From NCBI RefSeq assembly GCF_049331405.1, contig NZ_CP186274.1, positions 4,216,001 through 4,280,000 on the forward strand: a DNA stretch of 64,000 bases, in the 5' to 3' direction. This DNA comes from PoT sp049331405. Its GTDB lineage: Bacteria > Planctomycetota > Planctomycetia > Isosphaerales > Isosphaeraceae. The position numbers were made by a program, and so were the translations under genes. This document shows, piece by piece, positions 26,437-34,948 of this stretch. Every line of letters begins with the position of its first letter. Within the stretch, counting starts at the first letter, position 1. Below the pieces are notes generated by a model. It ran no database searches. It worked only from the letters and a program-made list of their open reading frames with translations, and was not told the DNA's origin.

Positions 26437-27264
26437 TCAATTGTAGGGATCGCGTCGAGGATCGACTACTGTGCGCGTCGGTCGTCTGCTGGAGACGGGA
26501 GGCGGCGGGACACCGTGGGCCGGTTCGATGCGGGAGGTCGAGAGTCGTTCGATGACGAAGAAAAGATCCGCCAATTCGCAAGGAGACTCGAGGCAGGCCG
26601 ACGCCCCTCGACTTCGCGCCTCACGGACCATCGCCCGATCGGCGAACCCCAGGAGCGTGATGACAGAAGACAGGGGAGACTGTCGACTCAGTGTCTCGAG
26701 CCAATCCCTCTCGAGGACGGGGACATCCCAGACCACCACGCCCCCCGGGCTTACCTCCGTCCAGCCGGCCACGCCCCTCGCGCGATACCCGGCGATCACG
26801 CAGGCCGTGGCCAGGGTCTGACGGAGCTCGAAGTCGCTGCTCACGACCTGAATCTGCGCACGATTCGGCGACGAGGCCAACGACTCCCCCCTGCCCGTTC
26901 GTTCCGCGAGATGCCTTAGGATCGTGTCGCGGGCGGTGGCCTCGGGCAGGACGACATCGACGAACTCGGAGCAACGCTCGAGATCGGCATAACGCGCATA
27001 CGGGCTGACGCACAGTATGATGCCCGGCCTGGGGTCTCGCTTGTTGCGGAGATTGTTGAGCCGCTCGACGTCTCGGGGCGTCAAGGTTGCTCGATGCAGC
27101 ACGAGCAGGCTCGGCAGGGCGTCGCCGAGAGCGTTAACTGCCTCGAGCCAGTCATCCTGCGCCGGAATGCGGGTGACGTCCTGGGGCAAGGCGTCGGCGA
27201 GGTTCGCGACCCAGGGGTCATCCAGGTCACCCACGAACCAGATCGCGTGTTCGAGGGCGTTCAT
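26437..27264 (-). CDS. hypothetical protein with two degenerate receiver-like halves
   Basis: A 275-residue soluble protein I cannot assign. Residues about 5-120 and 135-245 both look like alpha/beta receiver folds. In the second, VVSSDFELRQTLATACVIAG, then GGVVVWDVPVLERDW and SSVITLLGFADRAMVREARSRGA follow receiver spacing: Asp at the phospho-site position and Thr in TLLG, but the conserved Lys-Pro is Glu-Ser-Pro (CLESP). In the first the phospho-Asp position is His (LLVLHRATLTP). The tail is Pro/Arg-rich. It may be a pseudo-receiver scaffold. It lies between mfd and the PDZ gene on the same strand. Confidence 0.6.
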   Translation of the reverse strand: MNALEHAIWFVGDLDDPWVANLADALPQDVTRIPAQDDWLEAVNALGDALPSLLVLHRATLTPRDVERLNNLRNKRDPRPGIILCVSPYARYADLERCSEFVDVVLPEATARDTILRHLAERTGRGESLASSPNRAQIQVVSSDFELRQTLATACVIAGYRARGVAGWTEVSPGGVVVWDVPVLERDWLETLSRQSPLSSVITLLGFADRAMVREARSRGASACLESPCELADLFFVIERLSTSRIEPAHGVPPPPVSSRRPTRTVVDPRRDPYN

Positions 27265-27554
27265 GGTGGAAGCCTCCCTGCAAGCTCCCCGGCCGACGTT
27301 TTCGCCCGGGTCGACCCTCGTCCTGGAGTCTCAAGGCCGGGACTCTACCAGAATGCCCCGAATCGGGCAATCGCGTCCGGTGAGGACGGCCAATGTGTAA
27401 TCTTGGCTCGAATCGGCCTGATTTTTCAACCTCGAGAATGAAACCGACCGCTCCACCCCCAACTCCAAGCACTCGGCATCGAGTGATCGGTGTGGGGATG
27501 AAGCGGTCCTCGAGTCGAATCACTTGGCAACTCGTTTGGAGGCGATTCGGAGAG

Positions 27555-28670
27555 TTATTTCTCGGGGGTTTCCTTCTTGTCGAGCGCCTTCTGGAGCTTC
27601 TCGACAACCTGACGGAGTTCGTGCAATTCCTTGACGACGTCGGCAAGTTGCTTATCGTTAGCGAGATTGGCCTGCGTGGCAGATCGTAACAAGGAGCCCG
27701 TCACGAACGAATTTGCCGGATTCGTTTCGGTCGGACGAATCATGCGGATGACCGGGGGCTGACGATTGAGGGTAAACCGCACGTTCGCCGTCACATTGGG
27801 ACGAGGCACAGGTGTGATTTCCAGGGTCTGGACCTTGCCTTCCCGCAGGATCTTGACCGGCATGGCCTTTCCCTTCGAGTCCTGGATCTTGGCAACGAGC
27901 GCCTCGCGATCTTTCAGGTTCTGGTCGCTGATCGAGACCATGATATCGAAGGTCTTCAGCCCCGCCTTGGCGGCCGGGCTCTCGGGCTCAACCGTCCGGA
28001 CGACGAGCCCGCCGTCGGATTCCAGGTTGAGTTGCGACCTCAGGGTCGCGTCGACCGGCTCGCTGGTCACTCCGATGAAGAAGTTCTGGGCGTCACTGGG
28101 TACGGCCCCCAACGTGACCTTGAGCACCGGCCTGGCCTGAAGCTGAATCGTCTTGCCGGCTCGAAGGATCCGGAGCGTCACGTCCTTCTCTCCCGCGGCC
28201 TTCAGCTGCTCGGACAAGTCGGAAGGCTTGGCGAGCGGCTTGCCATCGAGGGTGAGCAGCAGGTCATTGCTGGCCAGACCAACCTGGGCAGCCGGGCTCC
28301 CGGGAGCGACTGACGCGACGCTCAAACCCTGCCCTTCTTGCAGCCCAAGTTGACTGCGAACGGCTCCATCCACCATTTGCAATTCCAGTCCCGAATCATT
28401 GATCTCGCCGGGGGTGGAGATGCCGAACACCTTGCCGGCCATGTCATAGAACTGGAACTGGGGCTGCGTCTCCAGCCGGATTGACGCGGGAACTTCCTCG
28501 ATATTCACGGTGCCAGGAACCTGCGGCTCGACCTTCACGGCATCGGCAACCACCGTGATGGTCTCCCTCACCTCGGACTTCGTCTTCTCCGGTTCTCCCC
28601 CCTGGGCAAAACCGGGCAGGCCGACGAATCCGATCATGACCAAACGAGCGGCGACACGAACGCGCTTCAT
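27555..28670 (-). CDS. secreted protein with two or three PDZ domains
   Basis: A 371-residue protein from the ATG at 28670, which is preceded by AGGAG on the minus strand; the longer open frame reaches into upstream DNA. A signal peptide (MKRVRVAARLVMIGFVGLPG) ends at a likely Ala-Gln-Gly site. Two PDZ domains are clear: LSVASVAPGSPAAQVGLASN with DLLLTLDGKPL, and LVVRTVEPESPAAKAGLKTF with DIMVSISDQNL. The C-terminal 40 residues form a coiled coil (DVVKELHELRQVVEKLQKAL). No protease domain. It lies downstream of the sigma/anti-sigma pair and may be part of its response. Confidence 0.85.
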   Translation of the reverse strand: MKRVRVAARLVMIGFVGLPGFAQGGEPEKTKSEVRETITVVADAVKVEPQVPGTVNIEEVPASIRLETQPQFQFYDMAGKVFGISTPGEINDSGLELQMVDGAVRSQLGLQEGQGLSVASVAPGSPAAQVGLASNDLLLTLDGKPLAKPSDLSEQLKAAGEKDVTLRILRAGKTIQLQARPVLKVTLGAVPSDAQNFFIGVTSEPVDATLRSQLNLESDGGLVVRTVEPESPAAKAGLKTFDIMVSISDQNLKDREALVAKIQDSKGKAMPVKILREGKVQTLEITPVPRPNVTANVRFTLNRQPPVIRMIRPTETNPANSFVTGSLLRSATQANLANDKQLADVVKELHELRQVVEKLQKALDKKETPEK

Positions 28671-29034
28671 CCGAGATCTCCTGTTGAGGGGAACCTTATC
28701 AGATAACTCAAACCGCAAAATCCGCGACACATCGACGACGCAAGGAAACGTTTGCGGTGCCATGCTCGGAGCGCACCTCGACCTACACCGGCCCTCGCCG
28801 CATCCCCCGTGGAGCGTGAGGTCGGTCATTTGCAGCGAAACGATCGGTGCCCGCGAAACGGCAACGCTTTACGGAACTGATTGAACATACGAAGATTTAA
28901 TTGGGCGGACGTTGAACACCCCGCATGTTTCCGCCCGATCGCATGGATCACGTCCCGACGAAGCCTGGAAGGTTTCACGCATTCATGAGAACTTCCGATC
29001 CCATCGCCGATCTCCACGAAAGGTGCCTGTCGGG
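28671..29034. other. intergenic region, no gene seen
   Basis: This 364-base stretch separates the anti-sigma stop from the PDZ start. I find no conserved frame. The promoter and ribosome-binding site (AGGAG) of the PDZ gene lie at its left end on the minus strand. Confidence 0.4.
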
Positions 29035-29727
29035 CTAAAGGCTATTGTCGCCCACGTAGCGAACCTGGAACTCGTCGACGGGTACATGAACTCTCTGCCC
29101 ATCGCCGAGGGGCATTGTCAGGACCGCTTCGTGCTGCTCCACCTCATAGCCGCGCCTCTGCAACTGACGGAGGACATGCTCGGGCACAGGATTGGGTATG
29201 GTGGCGAGCCACTTGGGGTCGACTTCGACACGATCAGGAGCAACGTCTTCCACGCCCGTTTTCAGGACGGCCGGCTTCGGGGCGGACTCGCCTCGCGATG
29301 GATTCGAGGTGAGACTCGAATGCACTTCCTGCATCACCACCGGGACGGAGGCCGAGGGTGTTCTCTCGCCCCCCATCCTCCCCATTGCAAATGCAAGGAA
29401 GAGGCAGGCCGCAAGGGCAACCGTGCGAAGCAAGGCTGCGGCCTGCGTCGGCAGTTTCAATATGCGGGGCGGCCGCGAGGTCTGAATTTCCTCAGGGGTT
29501 TCCTCCCAGGGATGCGTGTCGAAACTCGAAGAGGCCACCGAGGGCTGCATGGCGGACCGCCAGGCTTGCGCCTCGAGAAATGCGAGGGCGCAGCGTCTCC
29601 AGCCATCCGGAGAGGCGTCTAGCGTCTTCAGGAGCTCGGCCCGCTCCGCGGGAGAAAGCTCGCCGTCGACGAGCCTGTCGATCCAGCGGTCATCCGGCGT
29701 GATTGGTTCGTGAAACGATGCGTTCAT
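29035..29727 (-). CDS. anti-sigma factor (transmembrane, planctomycete type)
   Basis: A 230-residue protein starting MNASFHEPITPDDRWIDRLV at 29727, its ATG overlapping the sigma-factor stop (ATGA). The cytoplasmic N-terminus has the anti-sigma helix pattern DGELSPAERAELLKTLDASP then GWRRCALAFLEAQAWR. A zinc-binding H-x3-C-x2-C motif is absent. One membrane helix (about 125-145, LLRTVALAACLFLAFAMG) leads to a periplasmic tail rich in charged residues. It should hold the sigma factor at the membrane until a signal arrives. The longer frame up to 30087 is an artefact over the sigma gene. Confidence 0.8.
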   Translation of the reverse strand: MNASFHEPITPDDRWIDRLVDGELSPAERAELLKTLDASPDGWRRCALAFLEAQAWRSAMQPSVASSSFDTHPWEETPEEIQTSRPPRILKLPTQAAALLRTVALAACLFLAFAMGRMGGERTPSASVPVVMQEVHSSLTSNPSRGESAPKPAVLKTGVEDVAPDRVEVDPKWLATIPNPVPEHVLRQLQRRGYEVEQHEAVLTMPLGDGQRVHVPVDEFQVRYVGDNSL

Positions 29728-30299
29728 GTCAAGACCTCGCGATCCTCGATCGCGGCCAGGGCGGTCCGGAGCCGGCCTCGGGCCCGGTGGAGCCGGGCTT
29801 CGACGGTGCTCACGTTGGTCCCCAGGTGCTCGGCGAGTTGGCGGTACGACCAGTCTTCGGAATACTTGAGCATCAGGATTTCCGCATCCCTCGGCGAGAG
29901 ACGGCCCAGCGCATCGCGCACGTGTCGCAACCTCTCGTCGTGGAGCAGCCAGTCCAGCGGATCCCGCGTCGGGCTGGTGCCCGTCCGGTTCGTGATGCGG
30001 AGCGTAAATCGGTCGACGAGCTTGCTCTGCCTGCCCCGGTGACGCCGATAGAGCAACGCCTTCCGGACGGCCAGGCGATGGAGCCACGCTGCTACCTTGG
30101 CCACGTCCGTCAGTGGCGCCCTCTGCTCGACGGCCGCCAGCGCGACCTCTTGCATCACTTCGTCGACCGCCTGACGCTCGCCCAGGCGAGCCCCGACGGT
30201 GATCCGAAGCCAGCGATCATGTTTGGCCAGCGTGGTCGCCCAGTCGATCGGCACTCCCACGGCACTATCCTCAGTGTCTACGGCCTTGGCTTCATTCAT
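29724..30299 (-). CDS. RNA polymerase sigma factor, ECF-like (sigma-70 family)
   Basis: A 191-residue protein from the ATG at 30299 (MNEAKAVDTEDSAVG). Region 2 is GERQAVDEVMQEVALAAVEQ with VAAWLHRLAVRKALLYRRHR. Region 4 is LGRLSPRDAEILMLKYSEDW followed by the helix-turn-helix SYRQLAEHLGTNVSTVEARL. Length and two-region layout fit ECF sigma factors. The frame is open further upstream to 30506, but that part has no sigma homology. The coupled anti-sigma gene follows with a 4-base overlap. Confidence 0.88.
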   Translation of the reverse strand: MNEAKAVDTEDSAVGVPIDWATTLAKHDRWLRITVGARLGERQAVDEVMQEVALAAVEQRAPLTDVAKVAAWLHRLAVRKALLYRRHRGRQSKLVDRFTLRITNRTGTSPTRDPLDWLLHDERLRHVRDALGRLSPRDAEILMLKYSEDWSYRQLAEHLGTNVSTVEARLHRARGRLRTALAAIEDREVLT

Positions 30300-30406
30300 G
30301 GCGAAAGGATAGTTACCGCCATCCCCCAAACCTTGCGATAGCTTCGTTGGGAAATCTAGGGACTTCCAACTTTCGCCGTCGAGCGTTGAGCAGACTTTCG
30401 GCATCG

Positions 30407-30426
30407 GAACAATTGCGAACAATTCG
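30407..30426. repeat. tandem direct repeat GAACAATT (10-bp period) upstream of the sigma gene
   Basis: GAACAATT is present at 30407-30414 and 30417-30424, one helical turn apart, about 110 bases upstream of the sigma start. This matches what an activator or repressor dimer could bind. Function unproven. Confidence 0.35.
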
Positions 30427-30594
30427 TCGCAAGCGATGTCAACAGAAGTGGATAGGTCCGATTCGGAACCTTTTGCGACACGGCGGGATTTCCATACGCG
30501 TTGCATGGCCGATCAAAGTCGAAGAATGCCTGGAATCCCGCATGAGAATTCCAGGCATTCATCGACTGGATTCATACGTATTCAGGCCCAACTC

Positions 30595-30924
30595 TCAGAT
30601 CGAGCCAATTCTCCGCGGCAGTTTTCCAAGGCGGTCCATCGAGCCAGAGCGATCTTCGAGCATGCGGAGGCGAACGGACGGGTCGGATTTCAGACCTTTG
30701 CCGCAACGATAGATCCCGACCTCGCCCAAGATCTCGTGCGGCGCCTGGGTATAGGTGGAACGCTGATCGATGGCCCTGCGATAGAGAGGGCCGAAGTGGT
30801 CGAGACAGGAGAGGGCGTAGGTCTTCAACTCGCTGAAGCGGCCGTCGCTCCATCGAGCCGCGATCTTGTAGATCGCCGCCTTATCGCATCCGGGGCAACT
30901 GCAAGGGATCGTTCGCGTCTCCAT
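30595..30924 (-). CDS. small Cys-rich conserved hypothetical protein
   Basis: A 109-residue protein, METRTIPCSCPGCDKAAIY at the start. Cysteines at 8, 10 and 13, a further Cys in LSCLDHFGPLY and one in GIYRCGKG suggest a zinc-ribbon-like site. KIAARWSDGRFSELKTYALS looks well conserved and non-random. No membrane or signal segment. Function unknown; I have an impression of a planctomycete-specific family. Lies alone between the sigma gene and the Pro-rich protein gene on the same strand. Confidence 0.6.
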   Translation of the reverse strand: METRTIPCSCPGCDKAAIYKIAARWSDGRFSELKTYALSCLDHFGPLYRRAIDQRSTYTQAPHEILGEVGIYRCGKGLKSDPSVRLRMLEDRSGSMDRLGKLPRRIGSI

Positions 30925-31085
30925 CGGAGGCTACTCCGGCGCATCGTTCTCTCGCCCTCGATGATGACCGAAGTCTTTCAGGACTACCAGTGCGTCGTTC
31001 GAAACGAACAGGCCCCGCCCGCGGCCCTCGTTTCGAGGGGCCGCCGACAGGGCCGTCGTGAAAGCTCGGGCTTTCTTGGTCGAAC

Positions 31086-32120
31086 TCAGCGAGCGACGGG
31101 CGCGGCCGGGGCGGCGGCAAGGCGGCCCTTCGCGGCCTTCTTGGAGGCCGAGTAGCCCGGGGCGGGCTGGGCCTTCAGGGTCACGGTGAAGCCGAAGTCG
31201 TCGTGCGAGTCGCCGGCGAACGGGTCGTGCTCGCGTTCCCAGGCGTCGAGAGCTTCGCTCTCGGGCACGAAGATCGCCGTCGAGTGGGCATCGAGGAGGC
31301 CGGCGGCCGTCGTCTCGATCTGGAAGTCGGCCTGGATGACGTAGCGACCGAGCGGCAGCGGGGCGCTGGTGCTCGGGGCCTGCGGCTCGGAGTACTTGTA
31401 TCCTTGCGCTCCGCTGACCGAGTACGAGGGATACGAGACCGACAGCGGGGCCGCCGTCCAGCCGACGGGAGCTATGGTCGCGCTCGCCAGGCGGAGGGTG
31501 GCCGAGGCCTTGTGCTTGCTGCGGATGATGCCGTTCAGGGCGCTCTCCAGGGTTAGGACCACCTGGCTGACCGACGGGTCGGAGCAGGTGATGTCGAACT
31601 CCTGGACGACCTGGATCTGGTAGACGGCGCTCGAGGTGGTTCCGAGGAAGACGTTCGCGCCGGCAGCACCCGTGACGACCGTCTTGAGGGTGTTGGCTTC
31701 GGTGGTGATTTCGGCCTTGCCGTCCTCAGCCTTGGCGTCGCCCTGGGTGCCCGGGGCGATCGACTCATTCTTCCCGCCCAGCGTGAATTCAAACGTGGGA
31801 GGAGGAACAATCTGGCCGGTCGCCTGGCCGGCGGGCGCCGGCGCGGCCTCACCGGCGGGGGCCGGGACCGGGACCGGGACGGCCGGGGTGGGGGTCAGCG
31901 TGGGGACCGGCGGCGGGACCTCGGCTCCGGGCGGAGGAACCGTGGGGGCGGCCGGCGGGACCGTCGGGGCCGGGGGCGGCTCTTCCGCGGTCGGGGCCGT
32001 CGGGTTCGGGGGAGCCGGGGCTTCCGCGGCGGCGGGGACGGTCGGCGGGGGCGGCGGTGCGTCGGCGGGGTCCTGGGCCAAGCCTAGCCATCCTAGCACG
32101 AGCAAAGCACTGAACGTCAT
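31086..32120 (-). CDS. secreted Pro/Ala-rich hypothetical protein
   Basis: A 344-residue protein starting MTFSALLVLGWLGLAQDP at 32120, a short signal peptide. Residues about 18-110 are Pro/Ala/Thr low-complexity sequence. A folded beta-rich domain follows (about 130-320), with pieces such as YQIQVVQEFDITCSDPSVSQ and GRYVIQADFQIETTAAG. The end is Lys/Ala-rich and basic. I do not recognise the domain. The longer frame to 32276 is unlikely because the signal peptide starts at 32120. Confidence 0.7.
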   Translation of the reverse strand: MTFSALLVLGWLGLAQDPADAPPPPPTVPAAAEAPAPPNPTAPTAEEPPPAPTVPPAAPTVPPPGAEVPPPVPTLTPTPAVPVPVPAPAGEAAPAPAGQATGQIVPPPTFEFTLGGKNESIAPGTQGDAKAEDGKAEITTEANTLKTVVTGAAGANVFLGTTSSAVYQIQVVQEFDITCSDPSVSQVVLTLESALNGIIRSKHKASATLRLASATIAPVGWTAAPLSVSYPSYSVSGAQGYKYSEPQAPSTSAPLPLGRYVIQADFQIETTAAGLLDAHSTAIFVPESEALDAWEREHDPFAGDSHDDFGFTVTLKAQPAPGYSASKKAAKGRLAAAPAAPVAR

Positions 32121-32447
32121 CTCCGATTCTCCTCGATAGGGATGCACTTCCGACCGGCTCGACCGGATCACCAACATCCGTGTCTCGTTACGGTTCGAGC
32201 CCTGGGTTGCGCGGCGAGCTGCTACGGTGAGAGAACATGAAGCGACACCGACGATATGCGTCGATGAAGCATTCATGTTGGAGAGCGACTCTTCTATCGA
32301 CCTGCGAGAACCGGAAACGACAAGAAATTGCGAGAAACCCCCAAATTGCCTCCTCGCCGCAATAACTCCAAATAATCAGTAAAATCCGCATCTTCTGCGC
32401 AAACCGGATGGCAGGATCGAGCCTTCAGTACGGAAGAGCTTCTCTAA
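32121..32447. other. intergenic region, no gene seen
   Basis: An AT-richer stretch (especially 32310-32400) downstream of the histidine-kinase stop and upstream of the Pro-rich protein gene. I find no supported gene, RNA or clear terminator; it should hold the promoter of the Pro-rich protein. GGTTCGAGCCC at 32191 resembles a tRNA T-loop, but no cloverleaf forms. Confidence 0.35.
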
Positions 32448-33962
32448 TCAGGCGGATTCGACTATCGGTCTGTGATTTGTGTCCATTGCAGACGGCTCGA
32501 GACTTGACACTTCATTCAGCCGAAGCGTGAAGACACTCCCGACGCCGAGTTGGCTCGAGACCGATAAGGCCCCGCCGAACGTCTCGGCGATGCTCGCCGC
32601 GAGCGCTAGACCTAAGCCGACGCCGCTCTGCCCGTTGCGGCGAGCCTCCTCGCTCCGATAGAAGGGCTCGAACACGCGTTTCACCTCATCCGATGAGAGC
32701 CCGAAGCCGAGGTCCTCGACGCTCAGGACGGCCGCCTTCACGTCCCTGGAAACCCGGACAGTGATCGGAGTGCCTGCGCGACTATATTTACAAGCGTTGT
32801 CGAGCAGATTATCGAGCAGCTGGGCCAGTAGCGGCAAATAGGCCTCGACCACGATCGGGGGCTCCGCCTTGATCTCGCAATGGACGTCCGATGACCTGGG
32901 GTTCTGCGTCCATTGGCCAAGGAAGTTCGGCACCCATTCCGCCAGCTCCACGGCCTGCGACTTGGGTCTCGAACCGTCGGGGTCTGCAAGGAAGAGCAAG
33001 GACTCGATGATCTGCCTGAGCCGTCCCCCTTCGGCGTAGACGAGGTTGAGCACACGTCGATATTCCTCGGGGGAACGATCGCGGCGACGCACGACCTGAA
33101 CCTGACCAAGGAGCGCGGTGAGCGGGGTCCGGAGCTGGTGTGAGGCATTGGCGGCGAACTGCTTCTGCTGCTCATAGGCCGTGCGCAACCGCGCGAAGGC
33201 CTCGTTCAGCCGCTCGAGGAGGTCGTTGAAGGCCCTGCCCAGTTCGTCCAGCTCATCGCCCGTTCCCGGCGAAGGGAGTTGCTGCCCCAGGTCGGCCGCG
33301 GTCATGGCCGTCGCCGCCTTCGCCATGCGATGGACCGGCGCGAGGGCTCGATGACAAAGCCAACGTCCCACCGTTGCCGCCGAGATCCAGAGGACTGACG
33401 AGAGGGCGATCAGTGTGAGCCCAAGCCGGTTGAGCGTGGCCTCCATCGGGGCCGGAGACGAGCCGACCACCAGTTCGAGCGTGGGGTACTGGACCTCGAA
33501 GCCGGGCTCGTCGTCGGGATGGCCTCGACCTTGCCTCAGGAGTTCCTGGAGCTGGAGCCGACGCGCCGCCAGACGCCAGCCGGTGCGGGCGTCGAATACC
33601 GTCGCATCGAGGGGACGGCTCCTGGGCCACTCCCTGGGGCTCCAGTCCAGCGGGAAGGTGCTGGATTGGCTGTTCGCCGAGCGATCGACCAGGACGCCCC
33701 GACCGTCCCGCACGGCCCATCGGATCGCGTCGATCGCGGGGTCAGCCCCGACCGTCATGCGACGATCCATCGGCTCCCATTCGAGCCCCCCCGGCTCGAT
33801 GTCGACCGAGGCCGCCAGCGTGTCGAGGGCCAACTCCAACCGCTCATCATTCTGCTTGTTCAGATACGTCTTCGCCAGGAAATATAACGAGCCCGCAAAC
33901 CCTGATAGGACGATGGCGAGCGCGACTAGGAAGAAAGCCGAGAGCCGGGTGGCCAGGCTCAT
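32448..33962 (-). CDS. sensor histidine kinase
   Basis: A 504-residue kinase. Two membrane helices (about 7-30 and 185-205) enclose a periplasmic sensor of about 150 residues. A HAMP domain follows (RALAPVHRMAKAATAMTAAD), then HisKA with FAANASHQLRTPLTALLGQV (His autophosphorylation site) and the ATPase with LLDNACKYSR, DLGFGLSSDEVKRVFEPFYR and GVGLGLALAASIAE. The start overlaps the response-regulator stop by ATGA. The pair diverges from an RND efflux system, its probable target. Confidence 0.93.
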   Translation of the reverse strand: MSLATRLSAFFLVALAIVLSGFAGSLYFLAKTYLNKQNDERLELALDTLAASVDIEPGGLEWEPMDRRMTVGADPAIDAIRWAVRDGRGVLVDRSANSQSSTFPLDWSPREWPRSRPLDATVFDARTGWRLAARRLQLQELLRQGRGHPDDEPGFEVQYPTLELVVGSSPAPMEATLNRLGLTLIALSSVLWISAATVGRWLCHRALAPVHRMAKAATAMTAADLGQQLPSPGTGDELDELGRAFNDLLERLNEAFARLRTAYEQQKQFAANASHQLRTPLTALLGQVQVVRRRDRSPEEYRRVLNLVYAEGGRLRQIIESLLFLADPDGSRPKSQAVELAEWVPNFLGQWTQNPRSSDVHCEIKAEPPIVVEAYLPLLAQLLDNLLDNACKYSRAGTPITVRVSRDVKAAVLSVEDLGFGLSSDEVKRVFEPFYRSEEARRNGQSGVGLGLALAASIAETFGGALSVSSQLGVGSVFTLRLNEVSSLEPSAMDTNHRPIVESA

Positions 33963-34660
33963 CGTCCCTCCCCCGGCTCTGATTCCGGCGGCGTCCCGAA
34001 GAGATATCCGCGGCCTCGAAACGTGTGGATCAGGCGAGGCCCGTGGGCCTCGAGCTTTCGTCTCAGCTCCATGACGTGGACGTCGAGTGTCTTCGAAGGG
34101 CCGTCCACGCCCCCGCCCCAGACGTGCTCGAAAATGCGGGTCCGGGACAGGACCCGCTCCGGGTTCCTGACGAAGAACGTGAGGAGCGCCAACTCCTTGG
34201 CGGTCAGGTCGAGAGGTTGGCCCTCGCGCTCGGCCCGCTGAGCAGGGACGTCGACGGCCACGTCGCGATACGAGAGGACGAGGCCGTTGGCATTGTCGCG
34301 TCGCCGGATCAGGGCCCGTACCCTGGCGAGCAACTCGTCGAAGTCATAAGGCTTGCACAGGTAATCATCCGCGCCGCTGTCGAGCCCTTGGACACGGTTC
34401 TGCACGTTGTCCCTGGCCGTGAGGAAGAGCACCGGGGTCTGGCGATCTCGCTCGCGGAATTTGCGAAGGAGCGAGAGCCCGTCCAGGCCCGGCAGCCACC
34501 AGTCGAGGAGCACGAGGTCCCAGCTCTCGGATCTGAGCGCGCTCCACGCGGCGACGCCGTCGGCGAGGTGCTCGACGTTGAAACCTTCCTCGCCGAGGCC
34601 TCTGACGAGGAAGTCGGCGATGTTCGCTTCGTCTTCGATGACGAGGATCCGGATACCCAT
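33959..34660 (-). CDS. OmpR/PhoB-family response regulator
   Basis: A 233-residue protein. The receiver domain has the acidic pair in LVIEDEANI, phospho-acceptor Asp in LVLLDWWLPGLDG, Thr in LFLTARDN and Lys in DDYLCKPYDFDELLARV. The DNA-binding winged helix has LTAKELALLTFFVRNPERVL and VMELRRKLEAHG with IHTFRGRGYLFG. The kinase gene follows with a 4-base overlap. The upstream 288 bases are shared with the divergent efflux operon and hold repeats at 34812-34842 that could be its binding site. Confidence 0.93.
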   Translation of the reverse strand: MGIRILVIEDEANIADFLVRGLGEEGFNVEHLADGVAAWSALRSESWDLVLLDWWLPGLDGLSLLRKFRERDRQTPVLFLTARDNVQNRVQGLDSGADDYLCKPYDFDELLARVRALIRRRDNANGLVLSYRDVAVDVPAQRAEREGQPLDLTAKELALLTFFVRNPERVLSRTRIFEHVWGGGVDGPSKTLDVHVMELRRKLEAHGPRLIHTFRGRGYLFGTPPESEPGEGR

Positions 34661-34811
34661 GGAACGCCTCGCTCTCGGCCGCTCGCCGCGGACTGCGACG
34701 CCAACGGATCGGCCATCACTCGCAAATCCGGCTCCGACGCATCAGGGCCGGACCATCCTGAATATTCCCCACGCTCCCACATTGCAACCGTCAAAATGCG
34801 CTGACGGGAAG

Positions 34812-34842
34812 CCGGAATTTTCTCGGTAAACCGGAATTTACC
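34812..34842. promoter_or_regulatory. direct and inverted repeats between the two-component and RND operons, candidate operator
   Basis: CCGGAATTT occurs at 34812-34820 and 34831-34839 (19-bp period). The second copy lies within an inverted repeat GGTAAA-N6-TTTACC (34825-34842). The site is central to the 288-base divergent region and AT-richer than its flanks. OmpR-type regulators bind tandem half-sites, so autoregulation plus control of the efflux operon is plausible. Inference from position. Confidence 0.45.
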
Positions 34843-34948
34843 CAGGACTTAACGACGCCTTACCTGTCACCAATAGAATGAGTCAAAGGGGACGAAAACA
34901 AGGCCAAAACTATCGCGATTTCGGACGCATCCGAGGAGGTCGAGCCTC

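Noticed and set aside
30436..31155. 239-codon plus-strand frame
   Set aside because: Spans a probable promoter region and the antisense of the Cys-rich gene; no protein-like features.
31860..32080. Short repeated units resembling a tandem repeat array or CRISPR
   Set aside because: They encode the Pro/Ala/Thr-rich region of the secreted protein; units vary and there are no spacers.
32185..32215. T-loop-like GGTTCGAGCCC suggesting a tRNA
   Set aside because: No acceptor, D or anticodon stems can be folded around it.
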